Assembly (NCBI GenBank): GCA_902581405.1
Contig: CACHOJ010000001.1
Location: 248,001-312,000, forward strand
Length of the DNA stretch: 64,000 nt
Source: an uncultured Pelagibacteraceae bacterium
Lineage (GTDB): Bacteria; Pseudomonadota; Alphaproteobacteria; Pelagibacterales; Pelagibacteraceae
Direction: 5' to 3'
Under the pieces are notes generated by a model. The model searched no databases and had not been told where the DNA came from. It saw only the letters and a program-made list of their open reading frames with translations. Shown piece by piece: positions 8,221 through 17,485 of this stretch. The translations under genes and the position numbers were made by a program. Each line of letters starts with the position of its first letter. Within the stretch, counting starts at the first letter, position 1.

Positions 8221-9294
8221 ATGAGAGTAAAAGGAAATAAATATAGAACAATTTGGTATGAAAATAATGTAGTTAAAATAATTGATCAAACCAAACTTCC
8301 ACATCTGTTTGTTGTTAAAGAATTGAAGTCAATAAAAGATGCAGTAAAAGCAATAAAAACTATGGAAGTAAGGGGAGCACCTCTTATTGGTGGTACTGCT
8401 GCTTATGGAATTGTATTAGCAATCCAAGAAAATAAAGATTTAGATTTTATTAAAAAAAGTTCAGAAGAATTAGTTAATTCAAGACCAACAGCTATAAACT
8501 TACAATGGGCAATTCATAGAATGAATAACAAATTATCATTTGTGAAGTCTAATGAATTATTAGAAGTGGCGTTAAAAGAAGCAAAATTAATATGTGATGA
8601 GGATGTAAAATTTTGTGAGAATATAGGTCTAAATGGATTAAAAATTATAGAGGAAATCTATAATAAAAATAATAAAACAGTAAATATTCTTACTCATTGT
8701 AATGCAGGATGGTTAGCAACTATAGATTGGGGAACAGCAACCTCACCAATTTATCATGCTCACAGAAAAGGAATTCCCGTTCATGTATGGGTTGATGAAA
8801 CAAGACCAAGAAATCAAGGTGCAAATTTAACTTCATTTGAACTAAATGAAGAAGGAATACCAAATACAATTATAACAGATAATACAGGTGGTATTTTAAT
8901 GCAAAGAGGTGAGGTTGATATGTGCATTGTCGGAACTGATAGAACTTTATCAACAGGAGATGTTTGTAATAAAATTGGCACTTATTTAAAAGCATTAGCA
9001 GCACATGATAATAATGTACCCTTTTATGTAGCCTTGCCAAGCTCCACGATTGATTGGGAGACAAAAGATTTTAATAATATCCCTATTGAGGAGAGGAACC
9101 CAGATGAATTATCTCATATTCAGGGAATGGATGACCAAAATAACATAAAGAGAGTTTTAATTTATCCTGAGAAAAGCAAATCTATGAATCTTGCATTTGA
9201 TATTACACCTGCAAAATATGTAACAGCTTTTATAACAGAGATGGGTGTGTGCGAAGCATCCACAAATGGTTTAAAGCAAATTTTTAAAAGGTAA
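8221..9294 (+). CDS. mtnA: S-methyl-5-thioribose-1-phosphate isomerase
   Basis: MtnA converts methylthioribose-1-phosphate to methylthioribulose-1-phosphate. The 357-residue sequence keeps the catalytic Cys160 (THCNAGWLAT) and Asp240 (GTDRTLSTGDV) at the same numbering as studied MtnA proteins, plus RGAPLIGGTAAYG near residue 51. These features separate it from the related eIF2B subunits. It starts directly after the PhyH stop and overlaps the sulfatase start by one base. Confidence 0.97.
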   Translation: MRVKGNKYRTIWYENNVVKIIDQTKLPHLFVVKELKSIKDAVKAIKTMEVRGAPLIGGTAAYGIVLAIQENKDLDFIKKSSEELVNSRPTAINLQWAIHRMNNKLSFVKSNELLEVALKEAKLICDEDVKFCENIGLNGLKIIEEIYNKNNKTVNILTHCNAGWLATIDWGTATSPIYHAHRKGIPVHVWVDETRPRNQGANLTSFELNEEGIPNTIITDNTGGILMQRGEVDMCIVGTDRTLSTGDVCNKIGTYLKALAAHDNNVPFYVALPSSTIDWETKDFNNIPIEERNPDELSHIQGMDDQNNIKRVLIYPEKSKSMNLAFDITPAKYVTAFITEMGVCEASTNGLKQIFKR

Positions 9295-10877
9295 TGAATA
9301 AAGTTAAAAATATATTATTCATAATGGCTGATCAGTTAAGATTTGACTATCTATCCTGTTATGGTCATCCACACTTAAAAACAACTCATATAGATGGTTT
9401 AGCAAAAAAAGGAATATTGTTTGAGTCAGCTTATGTTCAGGCGCCTGTTTGTGGGCCTTCAAGAGCATCATATTACACTGGAAGAACAGTATTTAGTCAT
9501 GGCTCAACATGGAATCAAATACCCTTGCCAATAGGAGAATTAACTATTGGGGATTATTTAAGACAATCTGGGATAAGAACTGGTGTTGTAGGCAAAACTC
9601 ATATGAGACCTGATTTAGATGGAATGAACAGACTTGGAATATCTAAAGATACAGAAATAGGTCTGACAGTTAGTGAACCAGGGTTTGAGCCTTATGAGAG
9701 AGATGATGGACTTCACCCAAATAACCATATTAAAAATTCAAACAAAAAATTATCTTACAATGAATGGTTAAATAAACTTGGATACGAAGGAGAAAATCCA
9801 TGGGATAGTTGGGCAAATTCATCTGAGGATGAAAATGGAAAAATTTTAAGTGGTTGGAGGTTAAGAAATTCAAATAAACCTTCAAGGGTTAAAGAAGAAC
9901 ACTCCGAAACTGCATTTATGACAAACCGTTCAATGGAATTCATTCAAGAAAGTGAAGATAAGCCTTGGTTTTTACATTTATCTTATATTAAACCTCATTG
10001 GCCATACATTGCTCCTGCACCTTATCATAATATGTATTCAGCAAATCAATTTTATCCAGTTCATCGAAGTAATACTGAAAAAGAAATAGATCATCCTGTT
10101 TACAAAGCATTTATGGAAAATAATATTTCAAAAACTTTTTCAAGAGAAGAGGTGAGAAACACTGTTCTTGCAGGATATATGGGATTGATAAAACAAATTG
10201 ATGACAATCTTGGAAGATTATTTAAATTTCTGGAAGATAAAGATTATATGAAAAATACCATGATAGTCTTTACCTCAGATCATGGTGACTACCAGGGCGA
10301 TCATTGGCTAGGTGAAAAAGAATTATTCCATGAACAAATTGTTAAGGTCCCAATGATTATTTATGACCCTAGTAATTTGTCAGACAATAATAGAGGAGTA
10401 AGAGAAAAGAGATTTGTTGAGGCTATTGATTTGCTCCCAACTTTCTTAGACTCAGTTGAAAGTAAAGTAAGCAGACATCGTCTAGAGGGACAGTCTTTAC
10501 TCCCAATTATAAGAGGCAAAAAAGTATTAAATTGGAAAGAAAGTGTATTTAGTGAAATTGATTATTCATTTAATGAGGCAAGAAAAATTTTAAATATTGG
10601 TGCATCTGATGCTAGGGCATATATGATTAGAAATAATAAGTGGAAGTATATTTACTATAAAGGATTTCCACCCCAATTATTTGACTTAACAAATGATCCT
10701 GATGAATTTAATGACCTTGGACAGTCTCCTAAATATTCAAAAATAGTTGATGAAATGAAAGATATTCTTCTCGATAGGATTACTAGTCGAAAAAATAGAG
10801 TTGCGGCAACAGATGAATTTGTTTTGAGAGATAGAGATTATACCAAAGACGATGGAATTATGATAGGTGTATGGTAA
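9294..10877 (+). CDS. Sulfatase-family hydrolase (Cys-type)
   Basis: The 527-residue protein has the alkaline-phosphatase-superfamily sulfatase layout. A metal-binding Asp lies in IMADQLRFD (residues 10-17), and CGPSRAS has Cys53 in the CxPSR motif that is normally oxidised to formylglycine. SDHGDYQGDH near residue 330 supplies further metal ligands. There is no signal peptide, so it acts in the cytoplasm. Choline-sulfatase-like and phosphonate-monoester-hydrolase-like enzymes both look like this, and I cannot choose between them. No formylglycine-generating enzyme is in the window. It shares an operon with mtnA. Confidence 0.9.
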   Translation: MNKVKNILFIMADQLRFDYLSCYGHPHLKTTHIDGLAKKGILFESAYVQAPVCGPSRASYYTGRTVFSHGSTWNQIPLPIGELTIGDYLRQSGIRTGVVGKTHMRPDLDGMNRLGISKDTEIGLTVSEPGFEPYERDDGLHPNNHIKNSNKKLSYNEWLNKLGYEGENPWDSWANSSEDENGKILSGWRLRNSNKPSRVKEEHSETAFMTNRSMEFIQESEDKPWFLHLSYIKPHWPYIAPAPYHNMYSANQFYPVHRSNTEKEIDHPVYKAFMENNISKTFSREEVRNTVLAGYMGLIKQIDDNLGRLFKFLEDKDYMKNTMIVFTSDHGDYQGDHWLGEKELFHEQIVKVPMIIYDPSNLSDNNRGVREKRFVEAIDLLPTFLDSVESKVSRHRLEGQSLLPIIRGKKVLNWKESVFSEIDYSFNEARKILNIGASDARAYMIRNNKWKYIYYKGFPPQLFDLTNDPDEFNDLGQSPKYSKIVDEMKDILLDRITSRKNRVAATDEFVLRDRDYTKDDGIMIGVW

Positions 10878-11215
10878 TGAATCCATTAATATTATCTTTA
10901 ATTGGTTTAGTATTAGTCGGCGTATCTGCAAATTTAATAAAATTAATTAAAAAAAATAAAATTTTTTTATTAATTTCAATGCTACCTTGCATTTATATTT
11001 TTATTTATGGTCTCTACGCAACTTTTGGACCGATTGATTTATACAAAGACGGTACAGATAATTTTATTGCTCAGAACCCCGGAAAAGATTTACCAGTAGT
11101 ATTTGTGCTTTTGAAGTTTTATCAATATATATTGATCCTCGTTGGAGCTATTTTTGGATTAATTTATTTTAATTATTTTCGAAATTTTAATAATTCTATG
11201 GAGTCATCAGACTAG
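10877..11215 (+). CDS. Small three-helix membrane protein, unknown
   Basis: This 112-residue protein starts with an ATG overlapping the sulfatase stop by one base (TAATG). A second ATG six bases upstream is also possible. It has three hydrophobic helices (about residues 3-22, 29-48 and 75-97) with a polar loop between helices 2 and 3, and no recognised motif. Its end overlaps the convergent TRAP permease gene by 20 bases. Translational coupling suggests a link to the sulfatase, but no function can be given. Confidence 0.6.
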   Translation: MNPLILSLIGLVLVGVSANLIKLIKKNKIFLLISMLPCIYIFIYGLYATFGPIDLYKDGTDNFIAQNPGKDLPVVFVLLKFYQYILILVGAIFGLIYFNYFRNFNNSMESSD

Positions 11216-12509
11216 GCAAATACAAACATATAGCTGGAAAAGCTATAATTAACGCAAGTCTAATTACATCAGTCATTAAAAAAGGAAGCGTACCAAACCA
11301 AATAGTTTGCAAGGGTGTTTTCTGCATAACACCTTTAATTACAAATAAATTCATACCAACTGGGGGTGAAATTAATCCAAATTCAACAACAATTACCGCA
11401 AATATTCCAAACCACACAGGATCTATTCCTGCATCAACTATTACTGGATAGAAAACTGGGATAGTTAAAAATAACATTGCTAAAGAGTCCATTACAGTTC
11501 CAAGAACTAAATATATTGCACAAATTACTAGAATCACTCCTAGCGGAGTAAGCTCAAGATAATTAATAAAATCAACTACTGCAAAAGGCAATTGAGTAAC
11601 AGTTATTAGATAATTAAATATACTTGCTCCTATTACAATTAAATATAATGATCCAACCGTTTTGATAGTTGTCCAAACCGCATCTTTTAAAAGATTTAAT
11701 TTTAATTGACCTCTAAAAAATATAAAAATTAATACTAATATTACTCCTACAGCTGCACTTTCAGTTGCTGTAAAAAAACCTAAGTAAAGTCCACCCATCA
11801 TGATTATAAAAATTAAGAAGATAGGAAAAACTTTTGATAGAGCAGAAATTCTCTCTTTTAATGGCATCTTAATTCCATATCCACCTTGTGACGGATAAAT
11901 TAAAAGATAAACCCTTATTGCAATCATATAAAGTACAACAGCAATTATCCCAGGAATTAATGCAGCAAAAAAAAGTTCCTGAACAGATTGTTCTGTTAAA
12001 TATGCATATATGACCAATATTACGCTTGGAGGAATAATAATACCTAGTGTTCCACCTGATGCGATAGAACCACTTATTAGCGCATCACTATATCCATGTC
12101 TTCTCATTTCTGGACCGGCCATTTGAGACATTGTAGCAGCTGTAGCAATTGATGATCCACAAATCATTCCAAAACCAGCACAGGCACCTACAGTTGACAT
12201 TGCTAGTCCACCTTTATAATGACCTACAACTGCATAAGCTGCATCATAAAGATTTCTTGATAGATTGGAGCTATTTGCAAGATTTCCCATCAAAACAAAG
12301 AGTGGTAAAACCGATAATGTATATTTAGATACAGCGTCAAATGGGGCGGTTCCTAGTACAAATATCGCTGGATCAAAACCTGATATAATTGCAAAACCTG
12401 TAAAGCCAACTACTAACATTGCAATACCTATTGGAACGTTTAACACCATTAAAATTAAGACCGCAGCGAAAGCTAAGCCACCGTTAATTACAGCCTCAAT
12501 ACCCATCAA
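11196..12509 (-). CDS. dctM: TRAP transporter large permease (DctM family)
   Basis: The 437-residue polytopic protein has typical DctM motifs: LFVLMGNLANSS, GGTLGIIIPPSVILVIYAYLTEQS near residue 150-175, and GLISPPVGMNLFVIKGV in the C-terminal half. It overlaps the upstream dctQ by four bases. The matching binding protein is probably the DctP encoded at 13962-14975 on the opposite strand, since the permease pair has no other nearby partner. Confidence 0.94.
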   Translation of the reverse strand: MMGIEAVINGGLAFAAVLILMVLNVPIGIAMLVVGFTGFAIISGFDPAIFVLGTAPFDAVSKYTLSVLPLFVLMGNLANSSNLSRNLYDAAYAVVGHYKGGLAMSTVGACAGFGMICGSSIATAATMSQMAGPEMRRHGYSDALISGSIASGGTLGIIIPPSVILVIYAYLTEQSVQELFFAALIPGIIAVVLYMIAIRVYLLIYPSQGGYGIKMPLKERISALSKVFPIFLIFIIMMGGLYLGFFTATESAAVGVILVLIFIFFRGQLKLNLLKDAVWTTIKTVGSLYLIVIGASIFNYLITVTQLPFAVVDFINYLELTPLGVILVICAIYLVLGTVMDSLAMLFLTIPVFYPVIVDAGIDPVWFGIFAVIVVEFGLISPPVGMNLFVIKGVMQKTPLQTIWFGTLPFLMTDVIRLALIIAFPAICLYLPSLMTP

Positions 12510-12994
12510 GCTTGTTTATCTAAATTGTTTATTAAAAGAGTTTTTACAAACCAAACTAGAATAGCAAGTACACTTAACCACATCCCAATAGAGCATATGA
12601 AATAAAATGGATAAAAATAAAGTTCTAGATCAATAGTTACTCTTTGATTATTCATAAATTTGTAAGAAGTTAAAGTTGTCGAGTATGCCATTAATGACAT
12701 TATTGAGATCATTAAAATAAACTTTAAAATCACTAAATAAGTTTTAAATATCCCTAAATTTAAATTATTAATAAAGTCTGCTGATACATTGGCATTCAAG
12801 AAAAAAGCTCTTGGCATAGCAAGAAACGCAACTAAAGCCATGCCTATCTCAACTAGCTCAATTGTGCCTGTAACTGGAGAGTTTAAAAAACGTCTTCCAA
12901 AAACATCACAAAAAGTTAATACAGCTAATAAAAATAATACAATACCCGAGGCCATAGCTGAATAATCAAAAACTCTACTGACTTTAGAAATCAT
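12506..12994 (-). CDS. dctQ: TRAP transporter small permease (DctQ family)
   Basis: The 162-residue protein has four transmembrane helices and the family segments FCDVFGRRFLNSPVTGTIELVEIGMALVAF and NANVSADFI (the GxHxxVD-like position). It starts the minus-strand dctQM pair and is transcribed away from the FAH-family gene at 13062; 67 bases separate the two starts and must hold both promoters. Confidence 0.9.
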   Translation of the reverse strand: MISKVSRVFDYSAMASGIVLFLLAVLTFCDVFGRRFLNSPVTGTIELVEIGMALVAFLAMPRAFFLNANVSADFINNLNLGIFKTYLVILKFILMISIMSLMAYSTTLTSYKFMNNQRVTIDLELYFYPFYFICSIGMWLSVLAILVWFVKTLLINNLDKQA

Positions 12995-13061
12995 AAAAAT
13001 GTTGCTTCAAATTCTTTAAACATTACCATATAAACTGTACCAAAAATAGAAAGTATTACTT

Positions 13062-13913
13062 ATGAAATTTATTTCCTTTGCGCATAACGGACAAAAAAAA
13101 TTCGGCATTATCAACAATAATAAAATAACAGATTTGACTGGAAAAATTTCTAATTCAAACACGTTAAAAGATTTAATTTCAAACAAAGGAATCCATGAAG
13201 CAAAAATTTATGCAAAAAATAATCCAGGAGATTTAAATGTTTCAGATGTTGAATATTTACCATTAATACCAAATCCAGGAAAAATTATATGTGTTGGTTT
13301 AAATTATAGTGAACACGTAAAAGAAACTAATAGGACAGTAGAGGAAAATCCTGTTATATTTCATAGATTTCCAGAAAGTCAGACAGCACACTTGCAATCT
13401 ATTCAAAGACCAGTTGTCTCACAAAGTTTAGACTTTGAGGGTGAGATGGCGGTAATTATGGGTGAGGGTGGAAAACACATAAAACCAGATGATGCACTAA
13501 ATCACATAGTTGGATATTCTTGTTATAACGAAAGTACTGTTAGAGAATGGCAAAGACATACAAGACAATTTGGAATGGGAAAAAATTTTGAAAAGACAGG
13601 AAGCTTTGGTCCACACATGGTCCTAGCAGAAGATATAAAAGATTATAAAAATCTAACTATTGAAACTAGATTAAATGGTAAGGTCATGCAGAATGCAAAA
13701 TTAAGTCAACTCATATTTGATATACCCATCTTAATTTCTTATGTTTCTAAAGCTATGGCTTGGAGAGCAGGAGATGTTCTTGTAACTGGAACCCCAGGAG
13801 GAGTAGGTTTTAAAAGAAACCCTCCAATATTTATGAAACCTGGTGATAAAGTTGAGATAGAAATTACTGAAATTGGTATTTTATCTAACACAATTAAGGA
13901 TGAAATCATCTAG
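13062..13913 (+). CDS. Fumarylacetoacetate hydrolase (FAH) family protein
   Basis: The 283-residue protein has the FAH catalytic fold: CVGLNYSEHVKET near residue 77-90, metal-binding acidic residues in LDFEGEMAVIMG near 126-137, GYSCYNESTVREWQRH, and GKNFEKTGSFGPHMV near 170-184. The final part GDVLVTGTPGGVGF is also typical. Members hydrolyse or decarboxylate 2-keto products of aromatic ring cleavage (for example acylpyruvates). The neighbouring extradiol dioxygenase and monooxygenase support such a role. The exact reaction cannot be told from sequence. Confidence 0.9.
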   Translation: MKFISFAHNGQKKFGIINNNKITDLTGKISNSNTLKDLISNKGIHEAKIYAKNNPGDLNVSDVEYLPLIPNPGKIICVGLNYSEHVKETNRTVEENPVIFHRFPESQTAHLQSIQRPVVSQSLDFEGEMAVIMGEGGKHIKPDDALNHIVGYSCYNESTVREWQRHTRQFGMGKNFEKTGSFGPHMVLAEDIKDYKNLTIETRLNGKVMQNAKLSQLIFDIPILISYVSKAMAWRAGDVLVTGTPGGVGFKRNPPIFMKPGDKVEIEITEIGILSNTIKDEII

Positions 13914-13961
13914 ATTTCACTATAGACTTTCCTAAATTATTTTTAACAGAGGGAAATTAAT

Positions 13962-14975
13962 ATGAAAAAAAAATTAATTGGAATTGTTTTAGGAATCTTT
14001 TCCTTAGGCATTATTAGTTCAGCTTCTGCTACTGAATTAAAGTTGGCAACTTTTGAACCACCAAAAGCATTCATAGCAAGCAAGATTTTAGCTGCTTGGG
14101 CAGATAAGGTAAATAAATGCTCAAATGGTGCTTTAAATGTAAAAATGTATGCAGGTGGAGTTTTAGGAAGTCCTCCTAAACAATATGATATTGTAACATC
14201 AGGTGTAGCAGATATCTCTTGGACAGTATTAGGATACATTGGTGGTCAATTCCCACTAAGTTCTGTTGTTGAATTACCATTTTTAACAAAAACTTCAAAA
14301 GCAGGATCTAGAGCTTTGAACACTCTTTATGAGGAAGGTTACCTTGATAAAGAAATGGCTGGAATTAAACTTATAGGTTTACATTCCAACCCTGGATATC
14401 AAATCCATATGAAGGATACAAAAGTAGTTAAACCTGCAGATTTCAAAGGTAAAAAAATGAGAGTACCAAGCAAAATAGCTGGAACTATACTTAAAACTTT
14501 AGGAGCAACAGGGGTAAAAGTACCCGCGCCGGGAACTTCTGAAGCATTAAACAAAGGTGTTATAGATGGAACTCCTTTTCCTTATACAGCTATTGGTTCA
14601 TTTAGATTATTCGATGTAACAAAATATCATACAGAGGTTAACATTACTAATGCAACATTTGGATTAATAATGAATGAAGGAAAGTATAATGGCCTTTCTT
14701 CAGCAGCAAAAGGATGCATTGATAAACATTCAGGTCAGTGGTTCGGAGACTGGGCTTCTAATCTGATTGATACTCAGAATGCTAAAATGAAGGTACAGGT
14801 TGAAAACACACCAGGTCATGAGATCACTATTGCATCAGATTCAGTTTTAGCTGAATACAAAAAAATATTAGCTCCAATCGAAGCAGACTGGTTAGCAGAA
14901 ATGAAAGGCAAAGGCCTTGATGGAGATGCTGTTTTAAAAAGAGCAAGAGAAGTAATTTCTAAAATAGACGGTTAA
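13962..14975 (+). CDS. dctP: TRAP transporter periplasmic solute-binding protein (DctP family)
   Basis: The 337-residue protein has a signal peptide (cleavage after SSASATE, near residue 24) and the DctP fold, including FKGKKMRVPSKIAG near residue 160-173 with the Arg expected to hold a substrate carboxylate. The mature protein has a possible disulfide pair (Cys47 region and the GCIDKH cysteine). A GAGGGA ribosome-binding site precedes the ATG. A perfect hairpin follows the stop. It lies between the FAH and dioxygenase genes and opposite the dctQM pair, so it probably serves an aromatic or related acid. Confidence 0.92.
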   Translation: MKKKLIGIVLGIFSLGIISSASATELKLATFEPPKAFIASKILAAWADKVNKCSNGALNVKMYAGGVLGSPPKQYDIVTSGVADISWTVLGYIGGQFPLSSVVELPFLTKTSKAGSRALNTLYEEGYLDKEMAGIKLIGLHSNPGYQIHMKDTKVVKPADFKGKKMRVPSKIAGTILKTLGATGVKVPAPGTSEALNKGVIDGTPFPYTAIGSFRLFDVTKYHTEVNITNATFGLIMNEGKYNGLSSAAKGCIDKHSGQWFGDWASNLIDTQNAKMKVQVENTPGHEITIASDSVLAEYKKILAPIEADWLAEMKGKGLDGDAVLKRAREVISKIDG

Positions 14976-14987
14976 TGGTTTAATTCC

Positions 14988-15013
14988 GAGCCCGCTAATT
15001 TCATAGCGGGCTC
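14988..15013 (+). terminator. Hairpin after the DctP gene (terminator or mRNA stabiliser)
   Basis: GAGCCCGCTA (14988-14997) and TAGCGGGCTC (15004-15013) form a perfect 10-bp stem with a six-base loop. It is exceptionally GC-rich for this sequence. Only a short TT follows, so it may act as a processing or stability barrier rather than a full intrinsic terminator. Confidence 0.7.
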
Positions 15014-15038
15014 TTCCAAAATCTAGTATATTAGTAAA

Positions 15039-16016
15039 ATGGCAGTTAAAGCACTTAGTTATATTGGAGTTAATTCTGATAAATTTGAGGATTGGTCTAT
15101 TTATTCACAAAAGTACTTAGGCATGCAAAAGATAGATCGTGGAAAAGATATTTTATCTTTTCGTATGGATGATCAAAAACAAAGATTAACTATCACAGGT
15201 GAAAATGGTGATGACCTTGGTTTTTTAGGGTGGGAAGTTGAAACTAAAGAAGATCTTCAAATTTTTGCATCAAAACTTGAAAAAAATAAAACAGTTGTTC
15301 AACAAGGTAAATCTTCTTTAGCAGATAAACGTTTTGTTGAAGATTTAATTTATTTTGATGATCCACAAGGGAACCGTATAGAACTTGTTTATAAACCAAT
15401 GTTAGATACTGATTCTTTTAAGCCTGGAAGACCTATTTCTGGATTTAAGACAGGAGCTTTAGGAATGGGCCACGCTGTTGTTCATGTAAAGAAAATTGAC
15501 GATTTAATACCTTTTTATAGAGATATAATGGGCTTTAAAATTAGTGATTATAGCCATACACCTATATCATTATGTTTTTTTCATGTTAATGGAAGGCACC
15601 ATAGTTTAGCGTTGTTTGGTTCTGGAAGAACAGGCTTTCACCATTTTATGGTTGAATATAATAATCTTGATGATGTTGGCCAAGGTTATGACTTATTACA
15701 GTATAAAGATAATGCAATCGCTTACACAATGGGAAGACATACAAATGATTACATGACATCTTTTTATTCAATAACCCCATCTGGTTTTTTTATTGAAAAT
15801 GGCTGGGGAGGGCGAATTATTGATCCAGCAACTTGGCAACCTATAGAAACATTTGAGGGACCTAGTTTTTGGGGGCATGAAAGACTTTATTTGCCAGATG
15901 AAGAAAGAATGAAATTTAGAAATAAAAGACTTGAGACTGCATCTAAAGGAAAACAAGCGCCATTGTTAATCGATTGTCCTTGGTTATATTCTAACTTAAA
16001 TAAAAAAAATAAATAA
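15039..16016 (+). CDS. Type I extradiol ring-cleavage dioxygenase (VOC superfamily)
   Basis: The 325-residue, two-module VOC protein resembles BphC-type catechol dioxygenases. Expected Fe(II) ligands are His145 (MGHAVVHV), His202 (FHHFMVE) and Glu253 (FFIENGWGG), with supporting His187/His188, His234 and a Tyr near 242, all in the right order. The length fits a roughly 300-residue two-domain enzyme. It would open a catechol-like ring by meta cleavage in the cytoplasm. It is nine bases upstream of an aromatic hydroxylase, which fits a hydroxylate-then-cleave pathway. Confidence 0.88.
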   Translation: MAVKALSYIGVNSDKFEDWSIYSQKYLGMQKIDRGKDILSFRMDDQKQRLTITGENGDDLGFLGWEVETKEDLQIFASKLEKNKTVVQQGKSSLADKRFVEDLIYFDDPQGNRIELVYKPMLDTDSFKPGRPISGFKTGALGMGHAVVHVKKIDDLIPFYRDIMGFKISDYSHTPISLCFFHVNGRHHSLALFGSGRTGFHHFMVEYNNLDDVGQGYDLLQYKDNAIAYTMGRHTNDYMTSFYSITPSGFFIENGWGGRIIDPATWQPIETFEGPSFWGHERLYLPDEERMKFRNKRLETASKGKQAPLLIDCPWLYSNLNKKNK

Positions 16017-16024
16017 AAATATCA

Positions 16025-17485
16025 ATGAGAGAATTTGATATAGTAATTGTAGGACTAGGTCCTACAGGGGGAACATTAGCAAATCTTTTTGCTATGCATG
16101 GTTTTTCAATTTTAATACTTGATAAAGAAGAAAGTTTTTACCCATTACCCAGAGCTGTTCATTTTGATGACGAAATAATGAGGGTATTTCAAACTATAGG
16201 GATAACAAAAAATTTTTTGAAATATACTATTATAAACAAAGGTACAAAATTTGTTAATTCGAATCAAAAAGTAATATTAGATTGGCCTAGACCAAAAAAA
16301 ATTACAGATAATGGTTGGTACCCAAGTTATAGATTCCATCAACCAGATTTGGAAAAACAGCTCAGAAAAAGATTAAAAAGTTATAAAAAAGTATTAATAG
16401 AGCAAAATGCTAATGTATTAAAAATTAAAAATTCTAAAAATAATGTAAATATCAAATATATAAATTCCAAAAGCAAAAAAATTTTTCATATAAAGTCAAA
16501 ATATTTAGTTGGATGTGATGGAGCTAATTCAGTTACCAGAAGACAAATGAAAACAAAGATGAATAACTTAGGTTTTACACAGAAATGGGCAGTTGTAGAT
16601 CTAATTTTAAAAAAGAATAAAAAAAATTTACCGGATAGGACAATTCAGTATTCAAATCCTAAACAACCCGCAACTTACTGTAGAAATGTCGGCAAAAGAA
16701 GAAGATGGGAATTTGCAATTAAAAAAAATCTTAGCGATAAAAAAGTTTTATCTGAAAATTATATTTGGAATTTTTTAAAACCCTGGATTAAGAAAAGTGA
16801 AGCTATACTTGAAAGGAAGACTGTTTATACCTTTAAATCAGGAATGGCGAGAAAATGGCGTAAAGGTAGAATATTTATTGCTGGAGATGCGGCTCATTTA
16901 ATGCCTCCATTTATGGGACAAGGAATGTGTGCTGGAATAAGAGATGCATCAAATCTAGCATGGAAAATTTCATTATGCTTAAGGGTTAAACATAATGAGG
17001 CTCTTTTAAATTCATATCAATCTGAAAGGTCGCTTAATGTTAAAGAATATATTGAAACAACTATGAGAATGGGAGAGTTTGTAAATGCAGTAGAATCAAT
17101 ACAAATAACTAAAAATATAAGTTCTAACGATAAAGGCATTAAAAGTATGCAATCAATTAAACCAAAATTAGGAGACGGTATAGGACATGTGAAAGATAAA
17201 AATAGAGGAAAAGTTTTTCCTCAATTTAAATTAAAAAAAAATAAAAATTTGGATGATTATTTTTCAAAAAAAGGAATTATAATATTGTCATCTGAAATAA
17301 GAGCAAAAAATATAAAAAATTGTTCTTTACTAAAAGTGAAAAACTTAAAAAGTATATCAGCCTATTTAAAAAATATTAATTCAAAAGCTATTTTAGTAAG
17401 ACCAGATAGATTTATTTTGGGTTCTGCTAATTCAAATCAAGAATTTAATTCGATTTTAAAAAAATATTCAAATATTTTAAGATAA
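16025..17485 (+). CDS. FAD-dependent aromatic-ring monooxygenase (PHBH/MhpA-like)
   Basis: The 486-residue protein has the three FAD/NAD(P)H signatures of class A flavoprotein hydroxylases: GLGPTGG at residues 10-16, GCDGANSVTR at 163-172 and FIAGDAAHLMPPFMGQGM at 284-301. The C-terminal part is a shorter version of the thioredoxin-like tail seen in MhpA-type enzymes. It probably hydroxylates a phenolic acid using NAD(P)H and O2. The gene overlaps the end of the convergent BKACE gene by nine bases and follows the dioxygenase gene, so the two likely act in sequence. Confidence 0.9.
   Translation: MREFDIVIVGLGPTGGTLANLFAMHGFSILILDKEESFYPLPRAVHFDDEIMRVFQTIGITKNFLKYTIINKGTKFVNSNQKVILDWPRPKKITDNGWYPSYRFHQPDLEKQLRKRLKSYKKVLIEQNANVLKIKNSKNNVNIKYINSKSKKIFHIKSKYLVGCDGANSVTRRQMKTKMNNLGFTQKWAVVDLILKKNKKNLPDRTIQYSNPKQPATYCRNVGKRRRWEFAIKKNLSDKKVLSENYIWNFLKPWIKKSEAILERKTVYTFKSGMARKWRKGRIFIAGDAAHLMPPFMGQGMCAGIRDASNLAWKISLCLRVKHNEALLNSYQSERSLNVKEYIETTMRMGEFVNAVESIQITKNISSNDKGIKSMQSIKPKLGDGIGHVKDKNRGKVFPQFKLKKNKNLDDYFSKKGIIILSSEIRAKNIKNCSLLKVKNLKSISAYLKNINSKAILVRPDRFILGSANSNQEFNSILKKYSNILR

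Noticed and set aside
13943-14239. Minus-strand open frame over the start of the second DctP gene
   Set aside because: Antisense to a signal peptide and conserved DctP domain.
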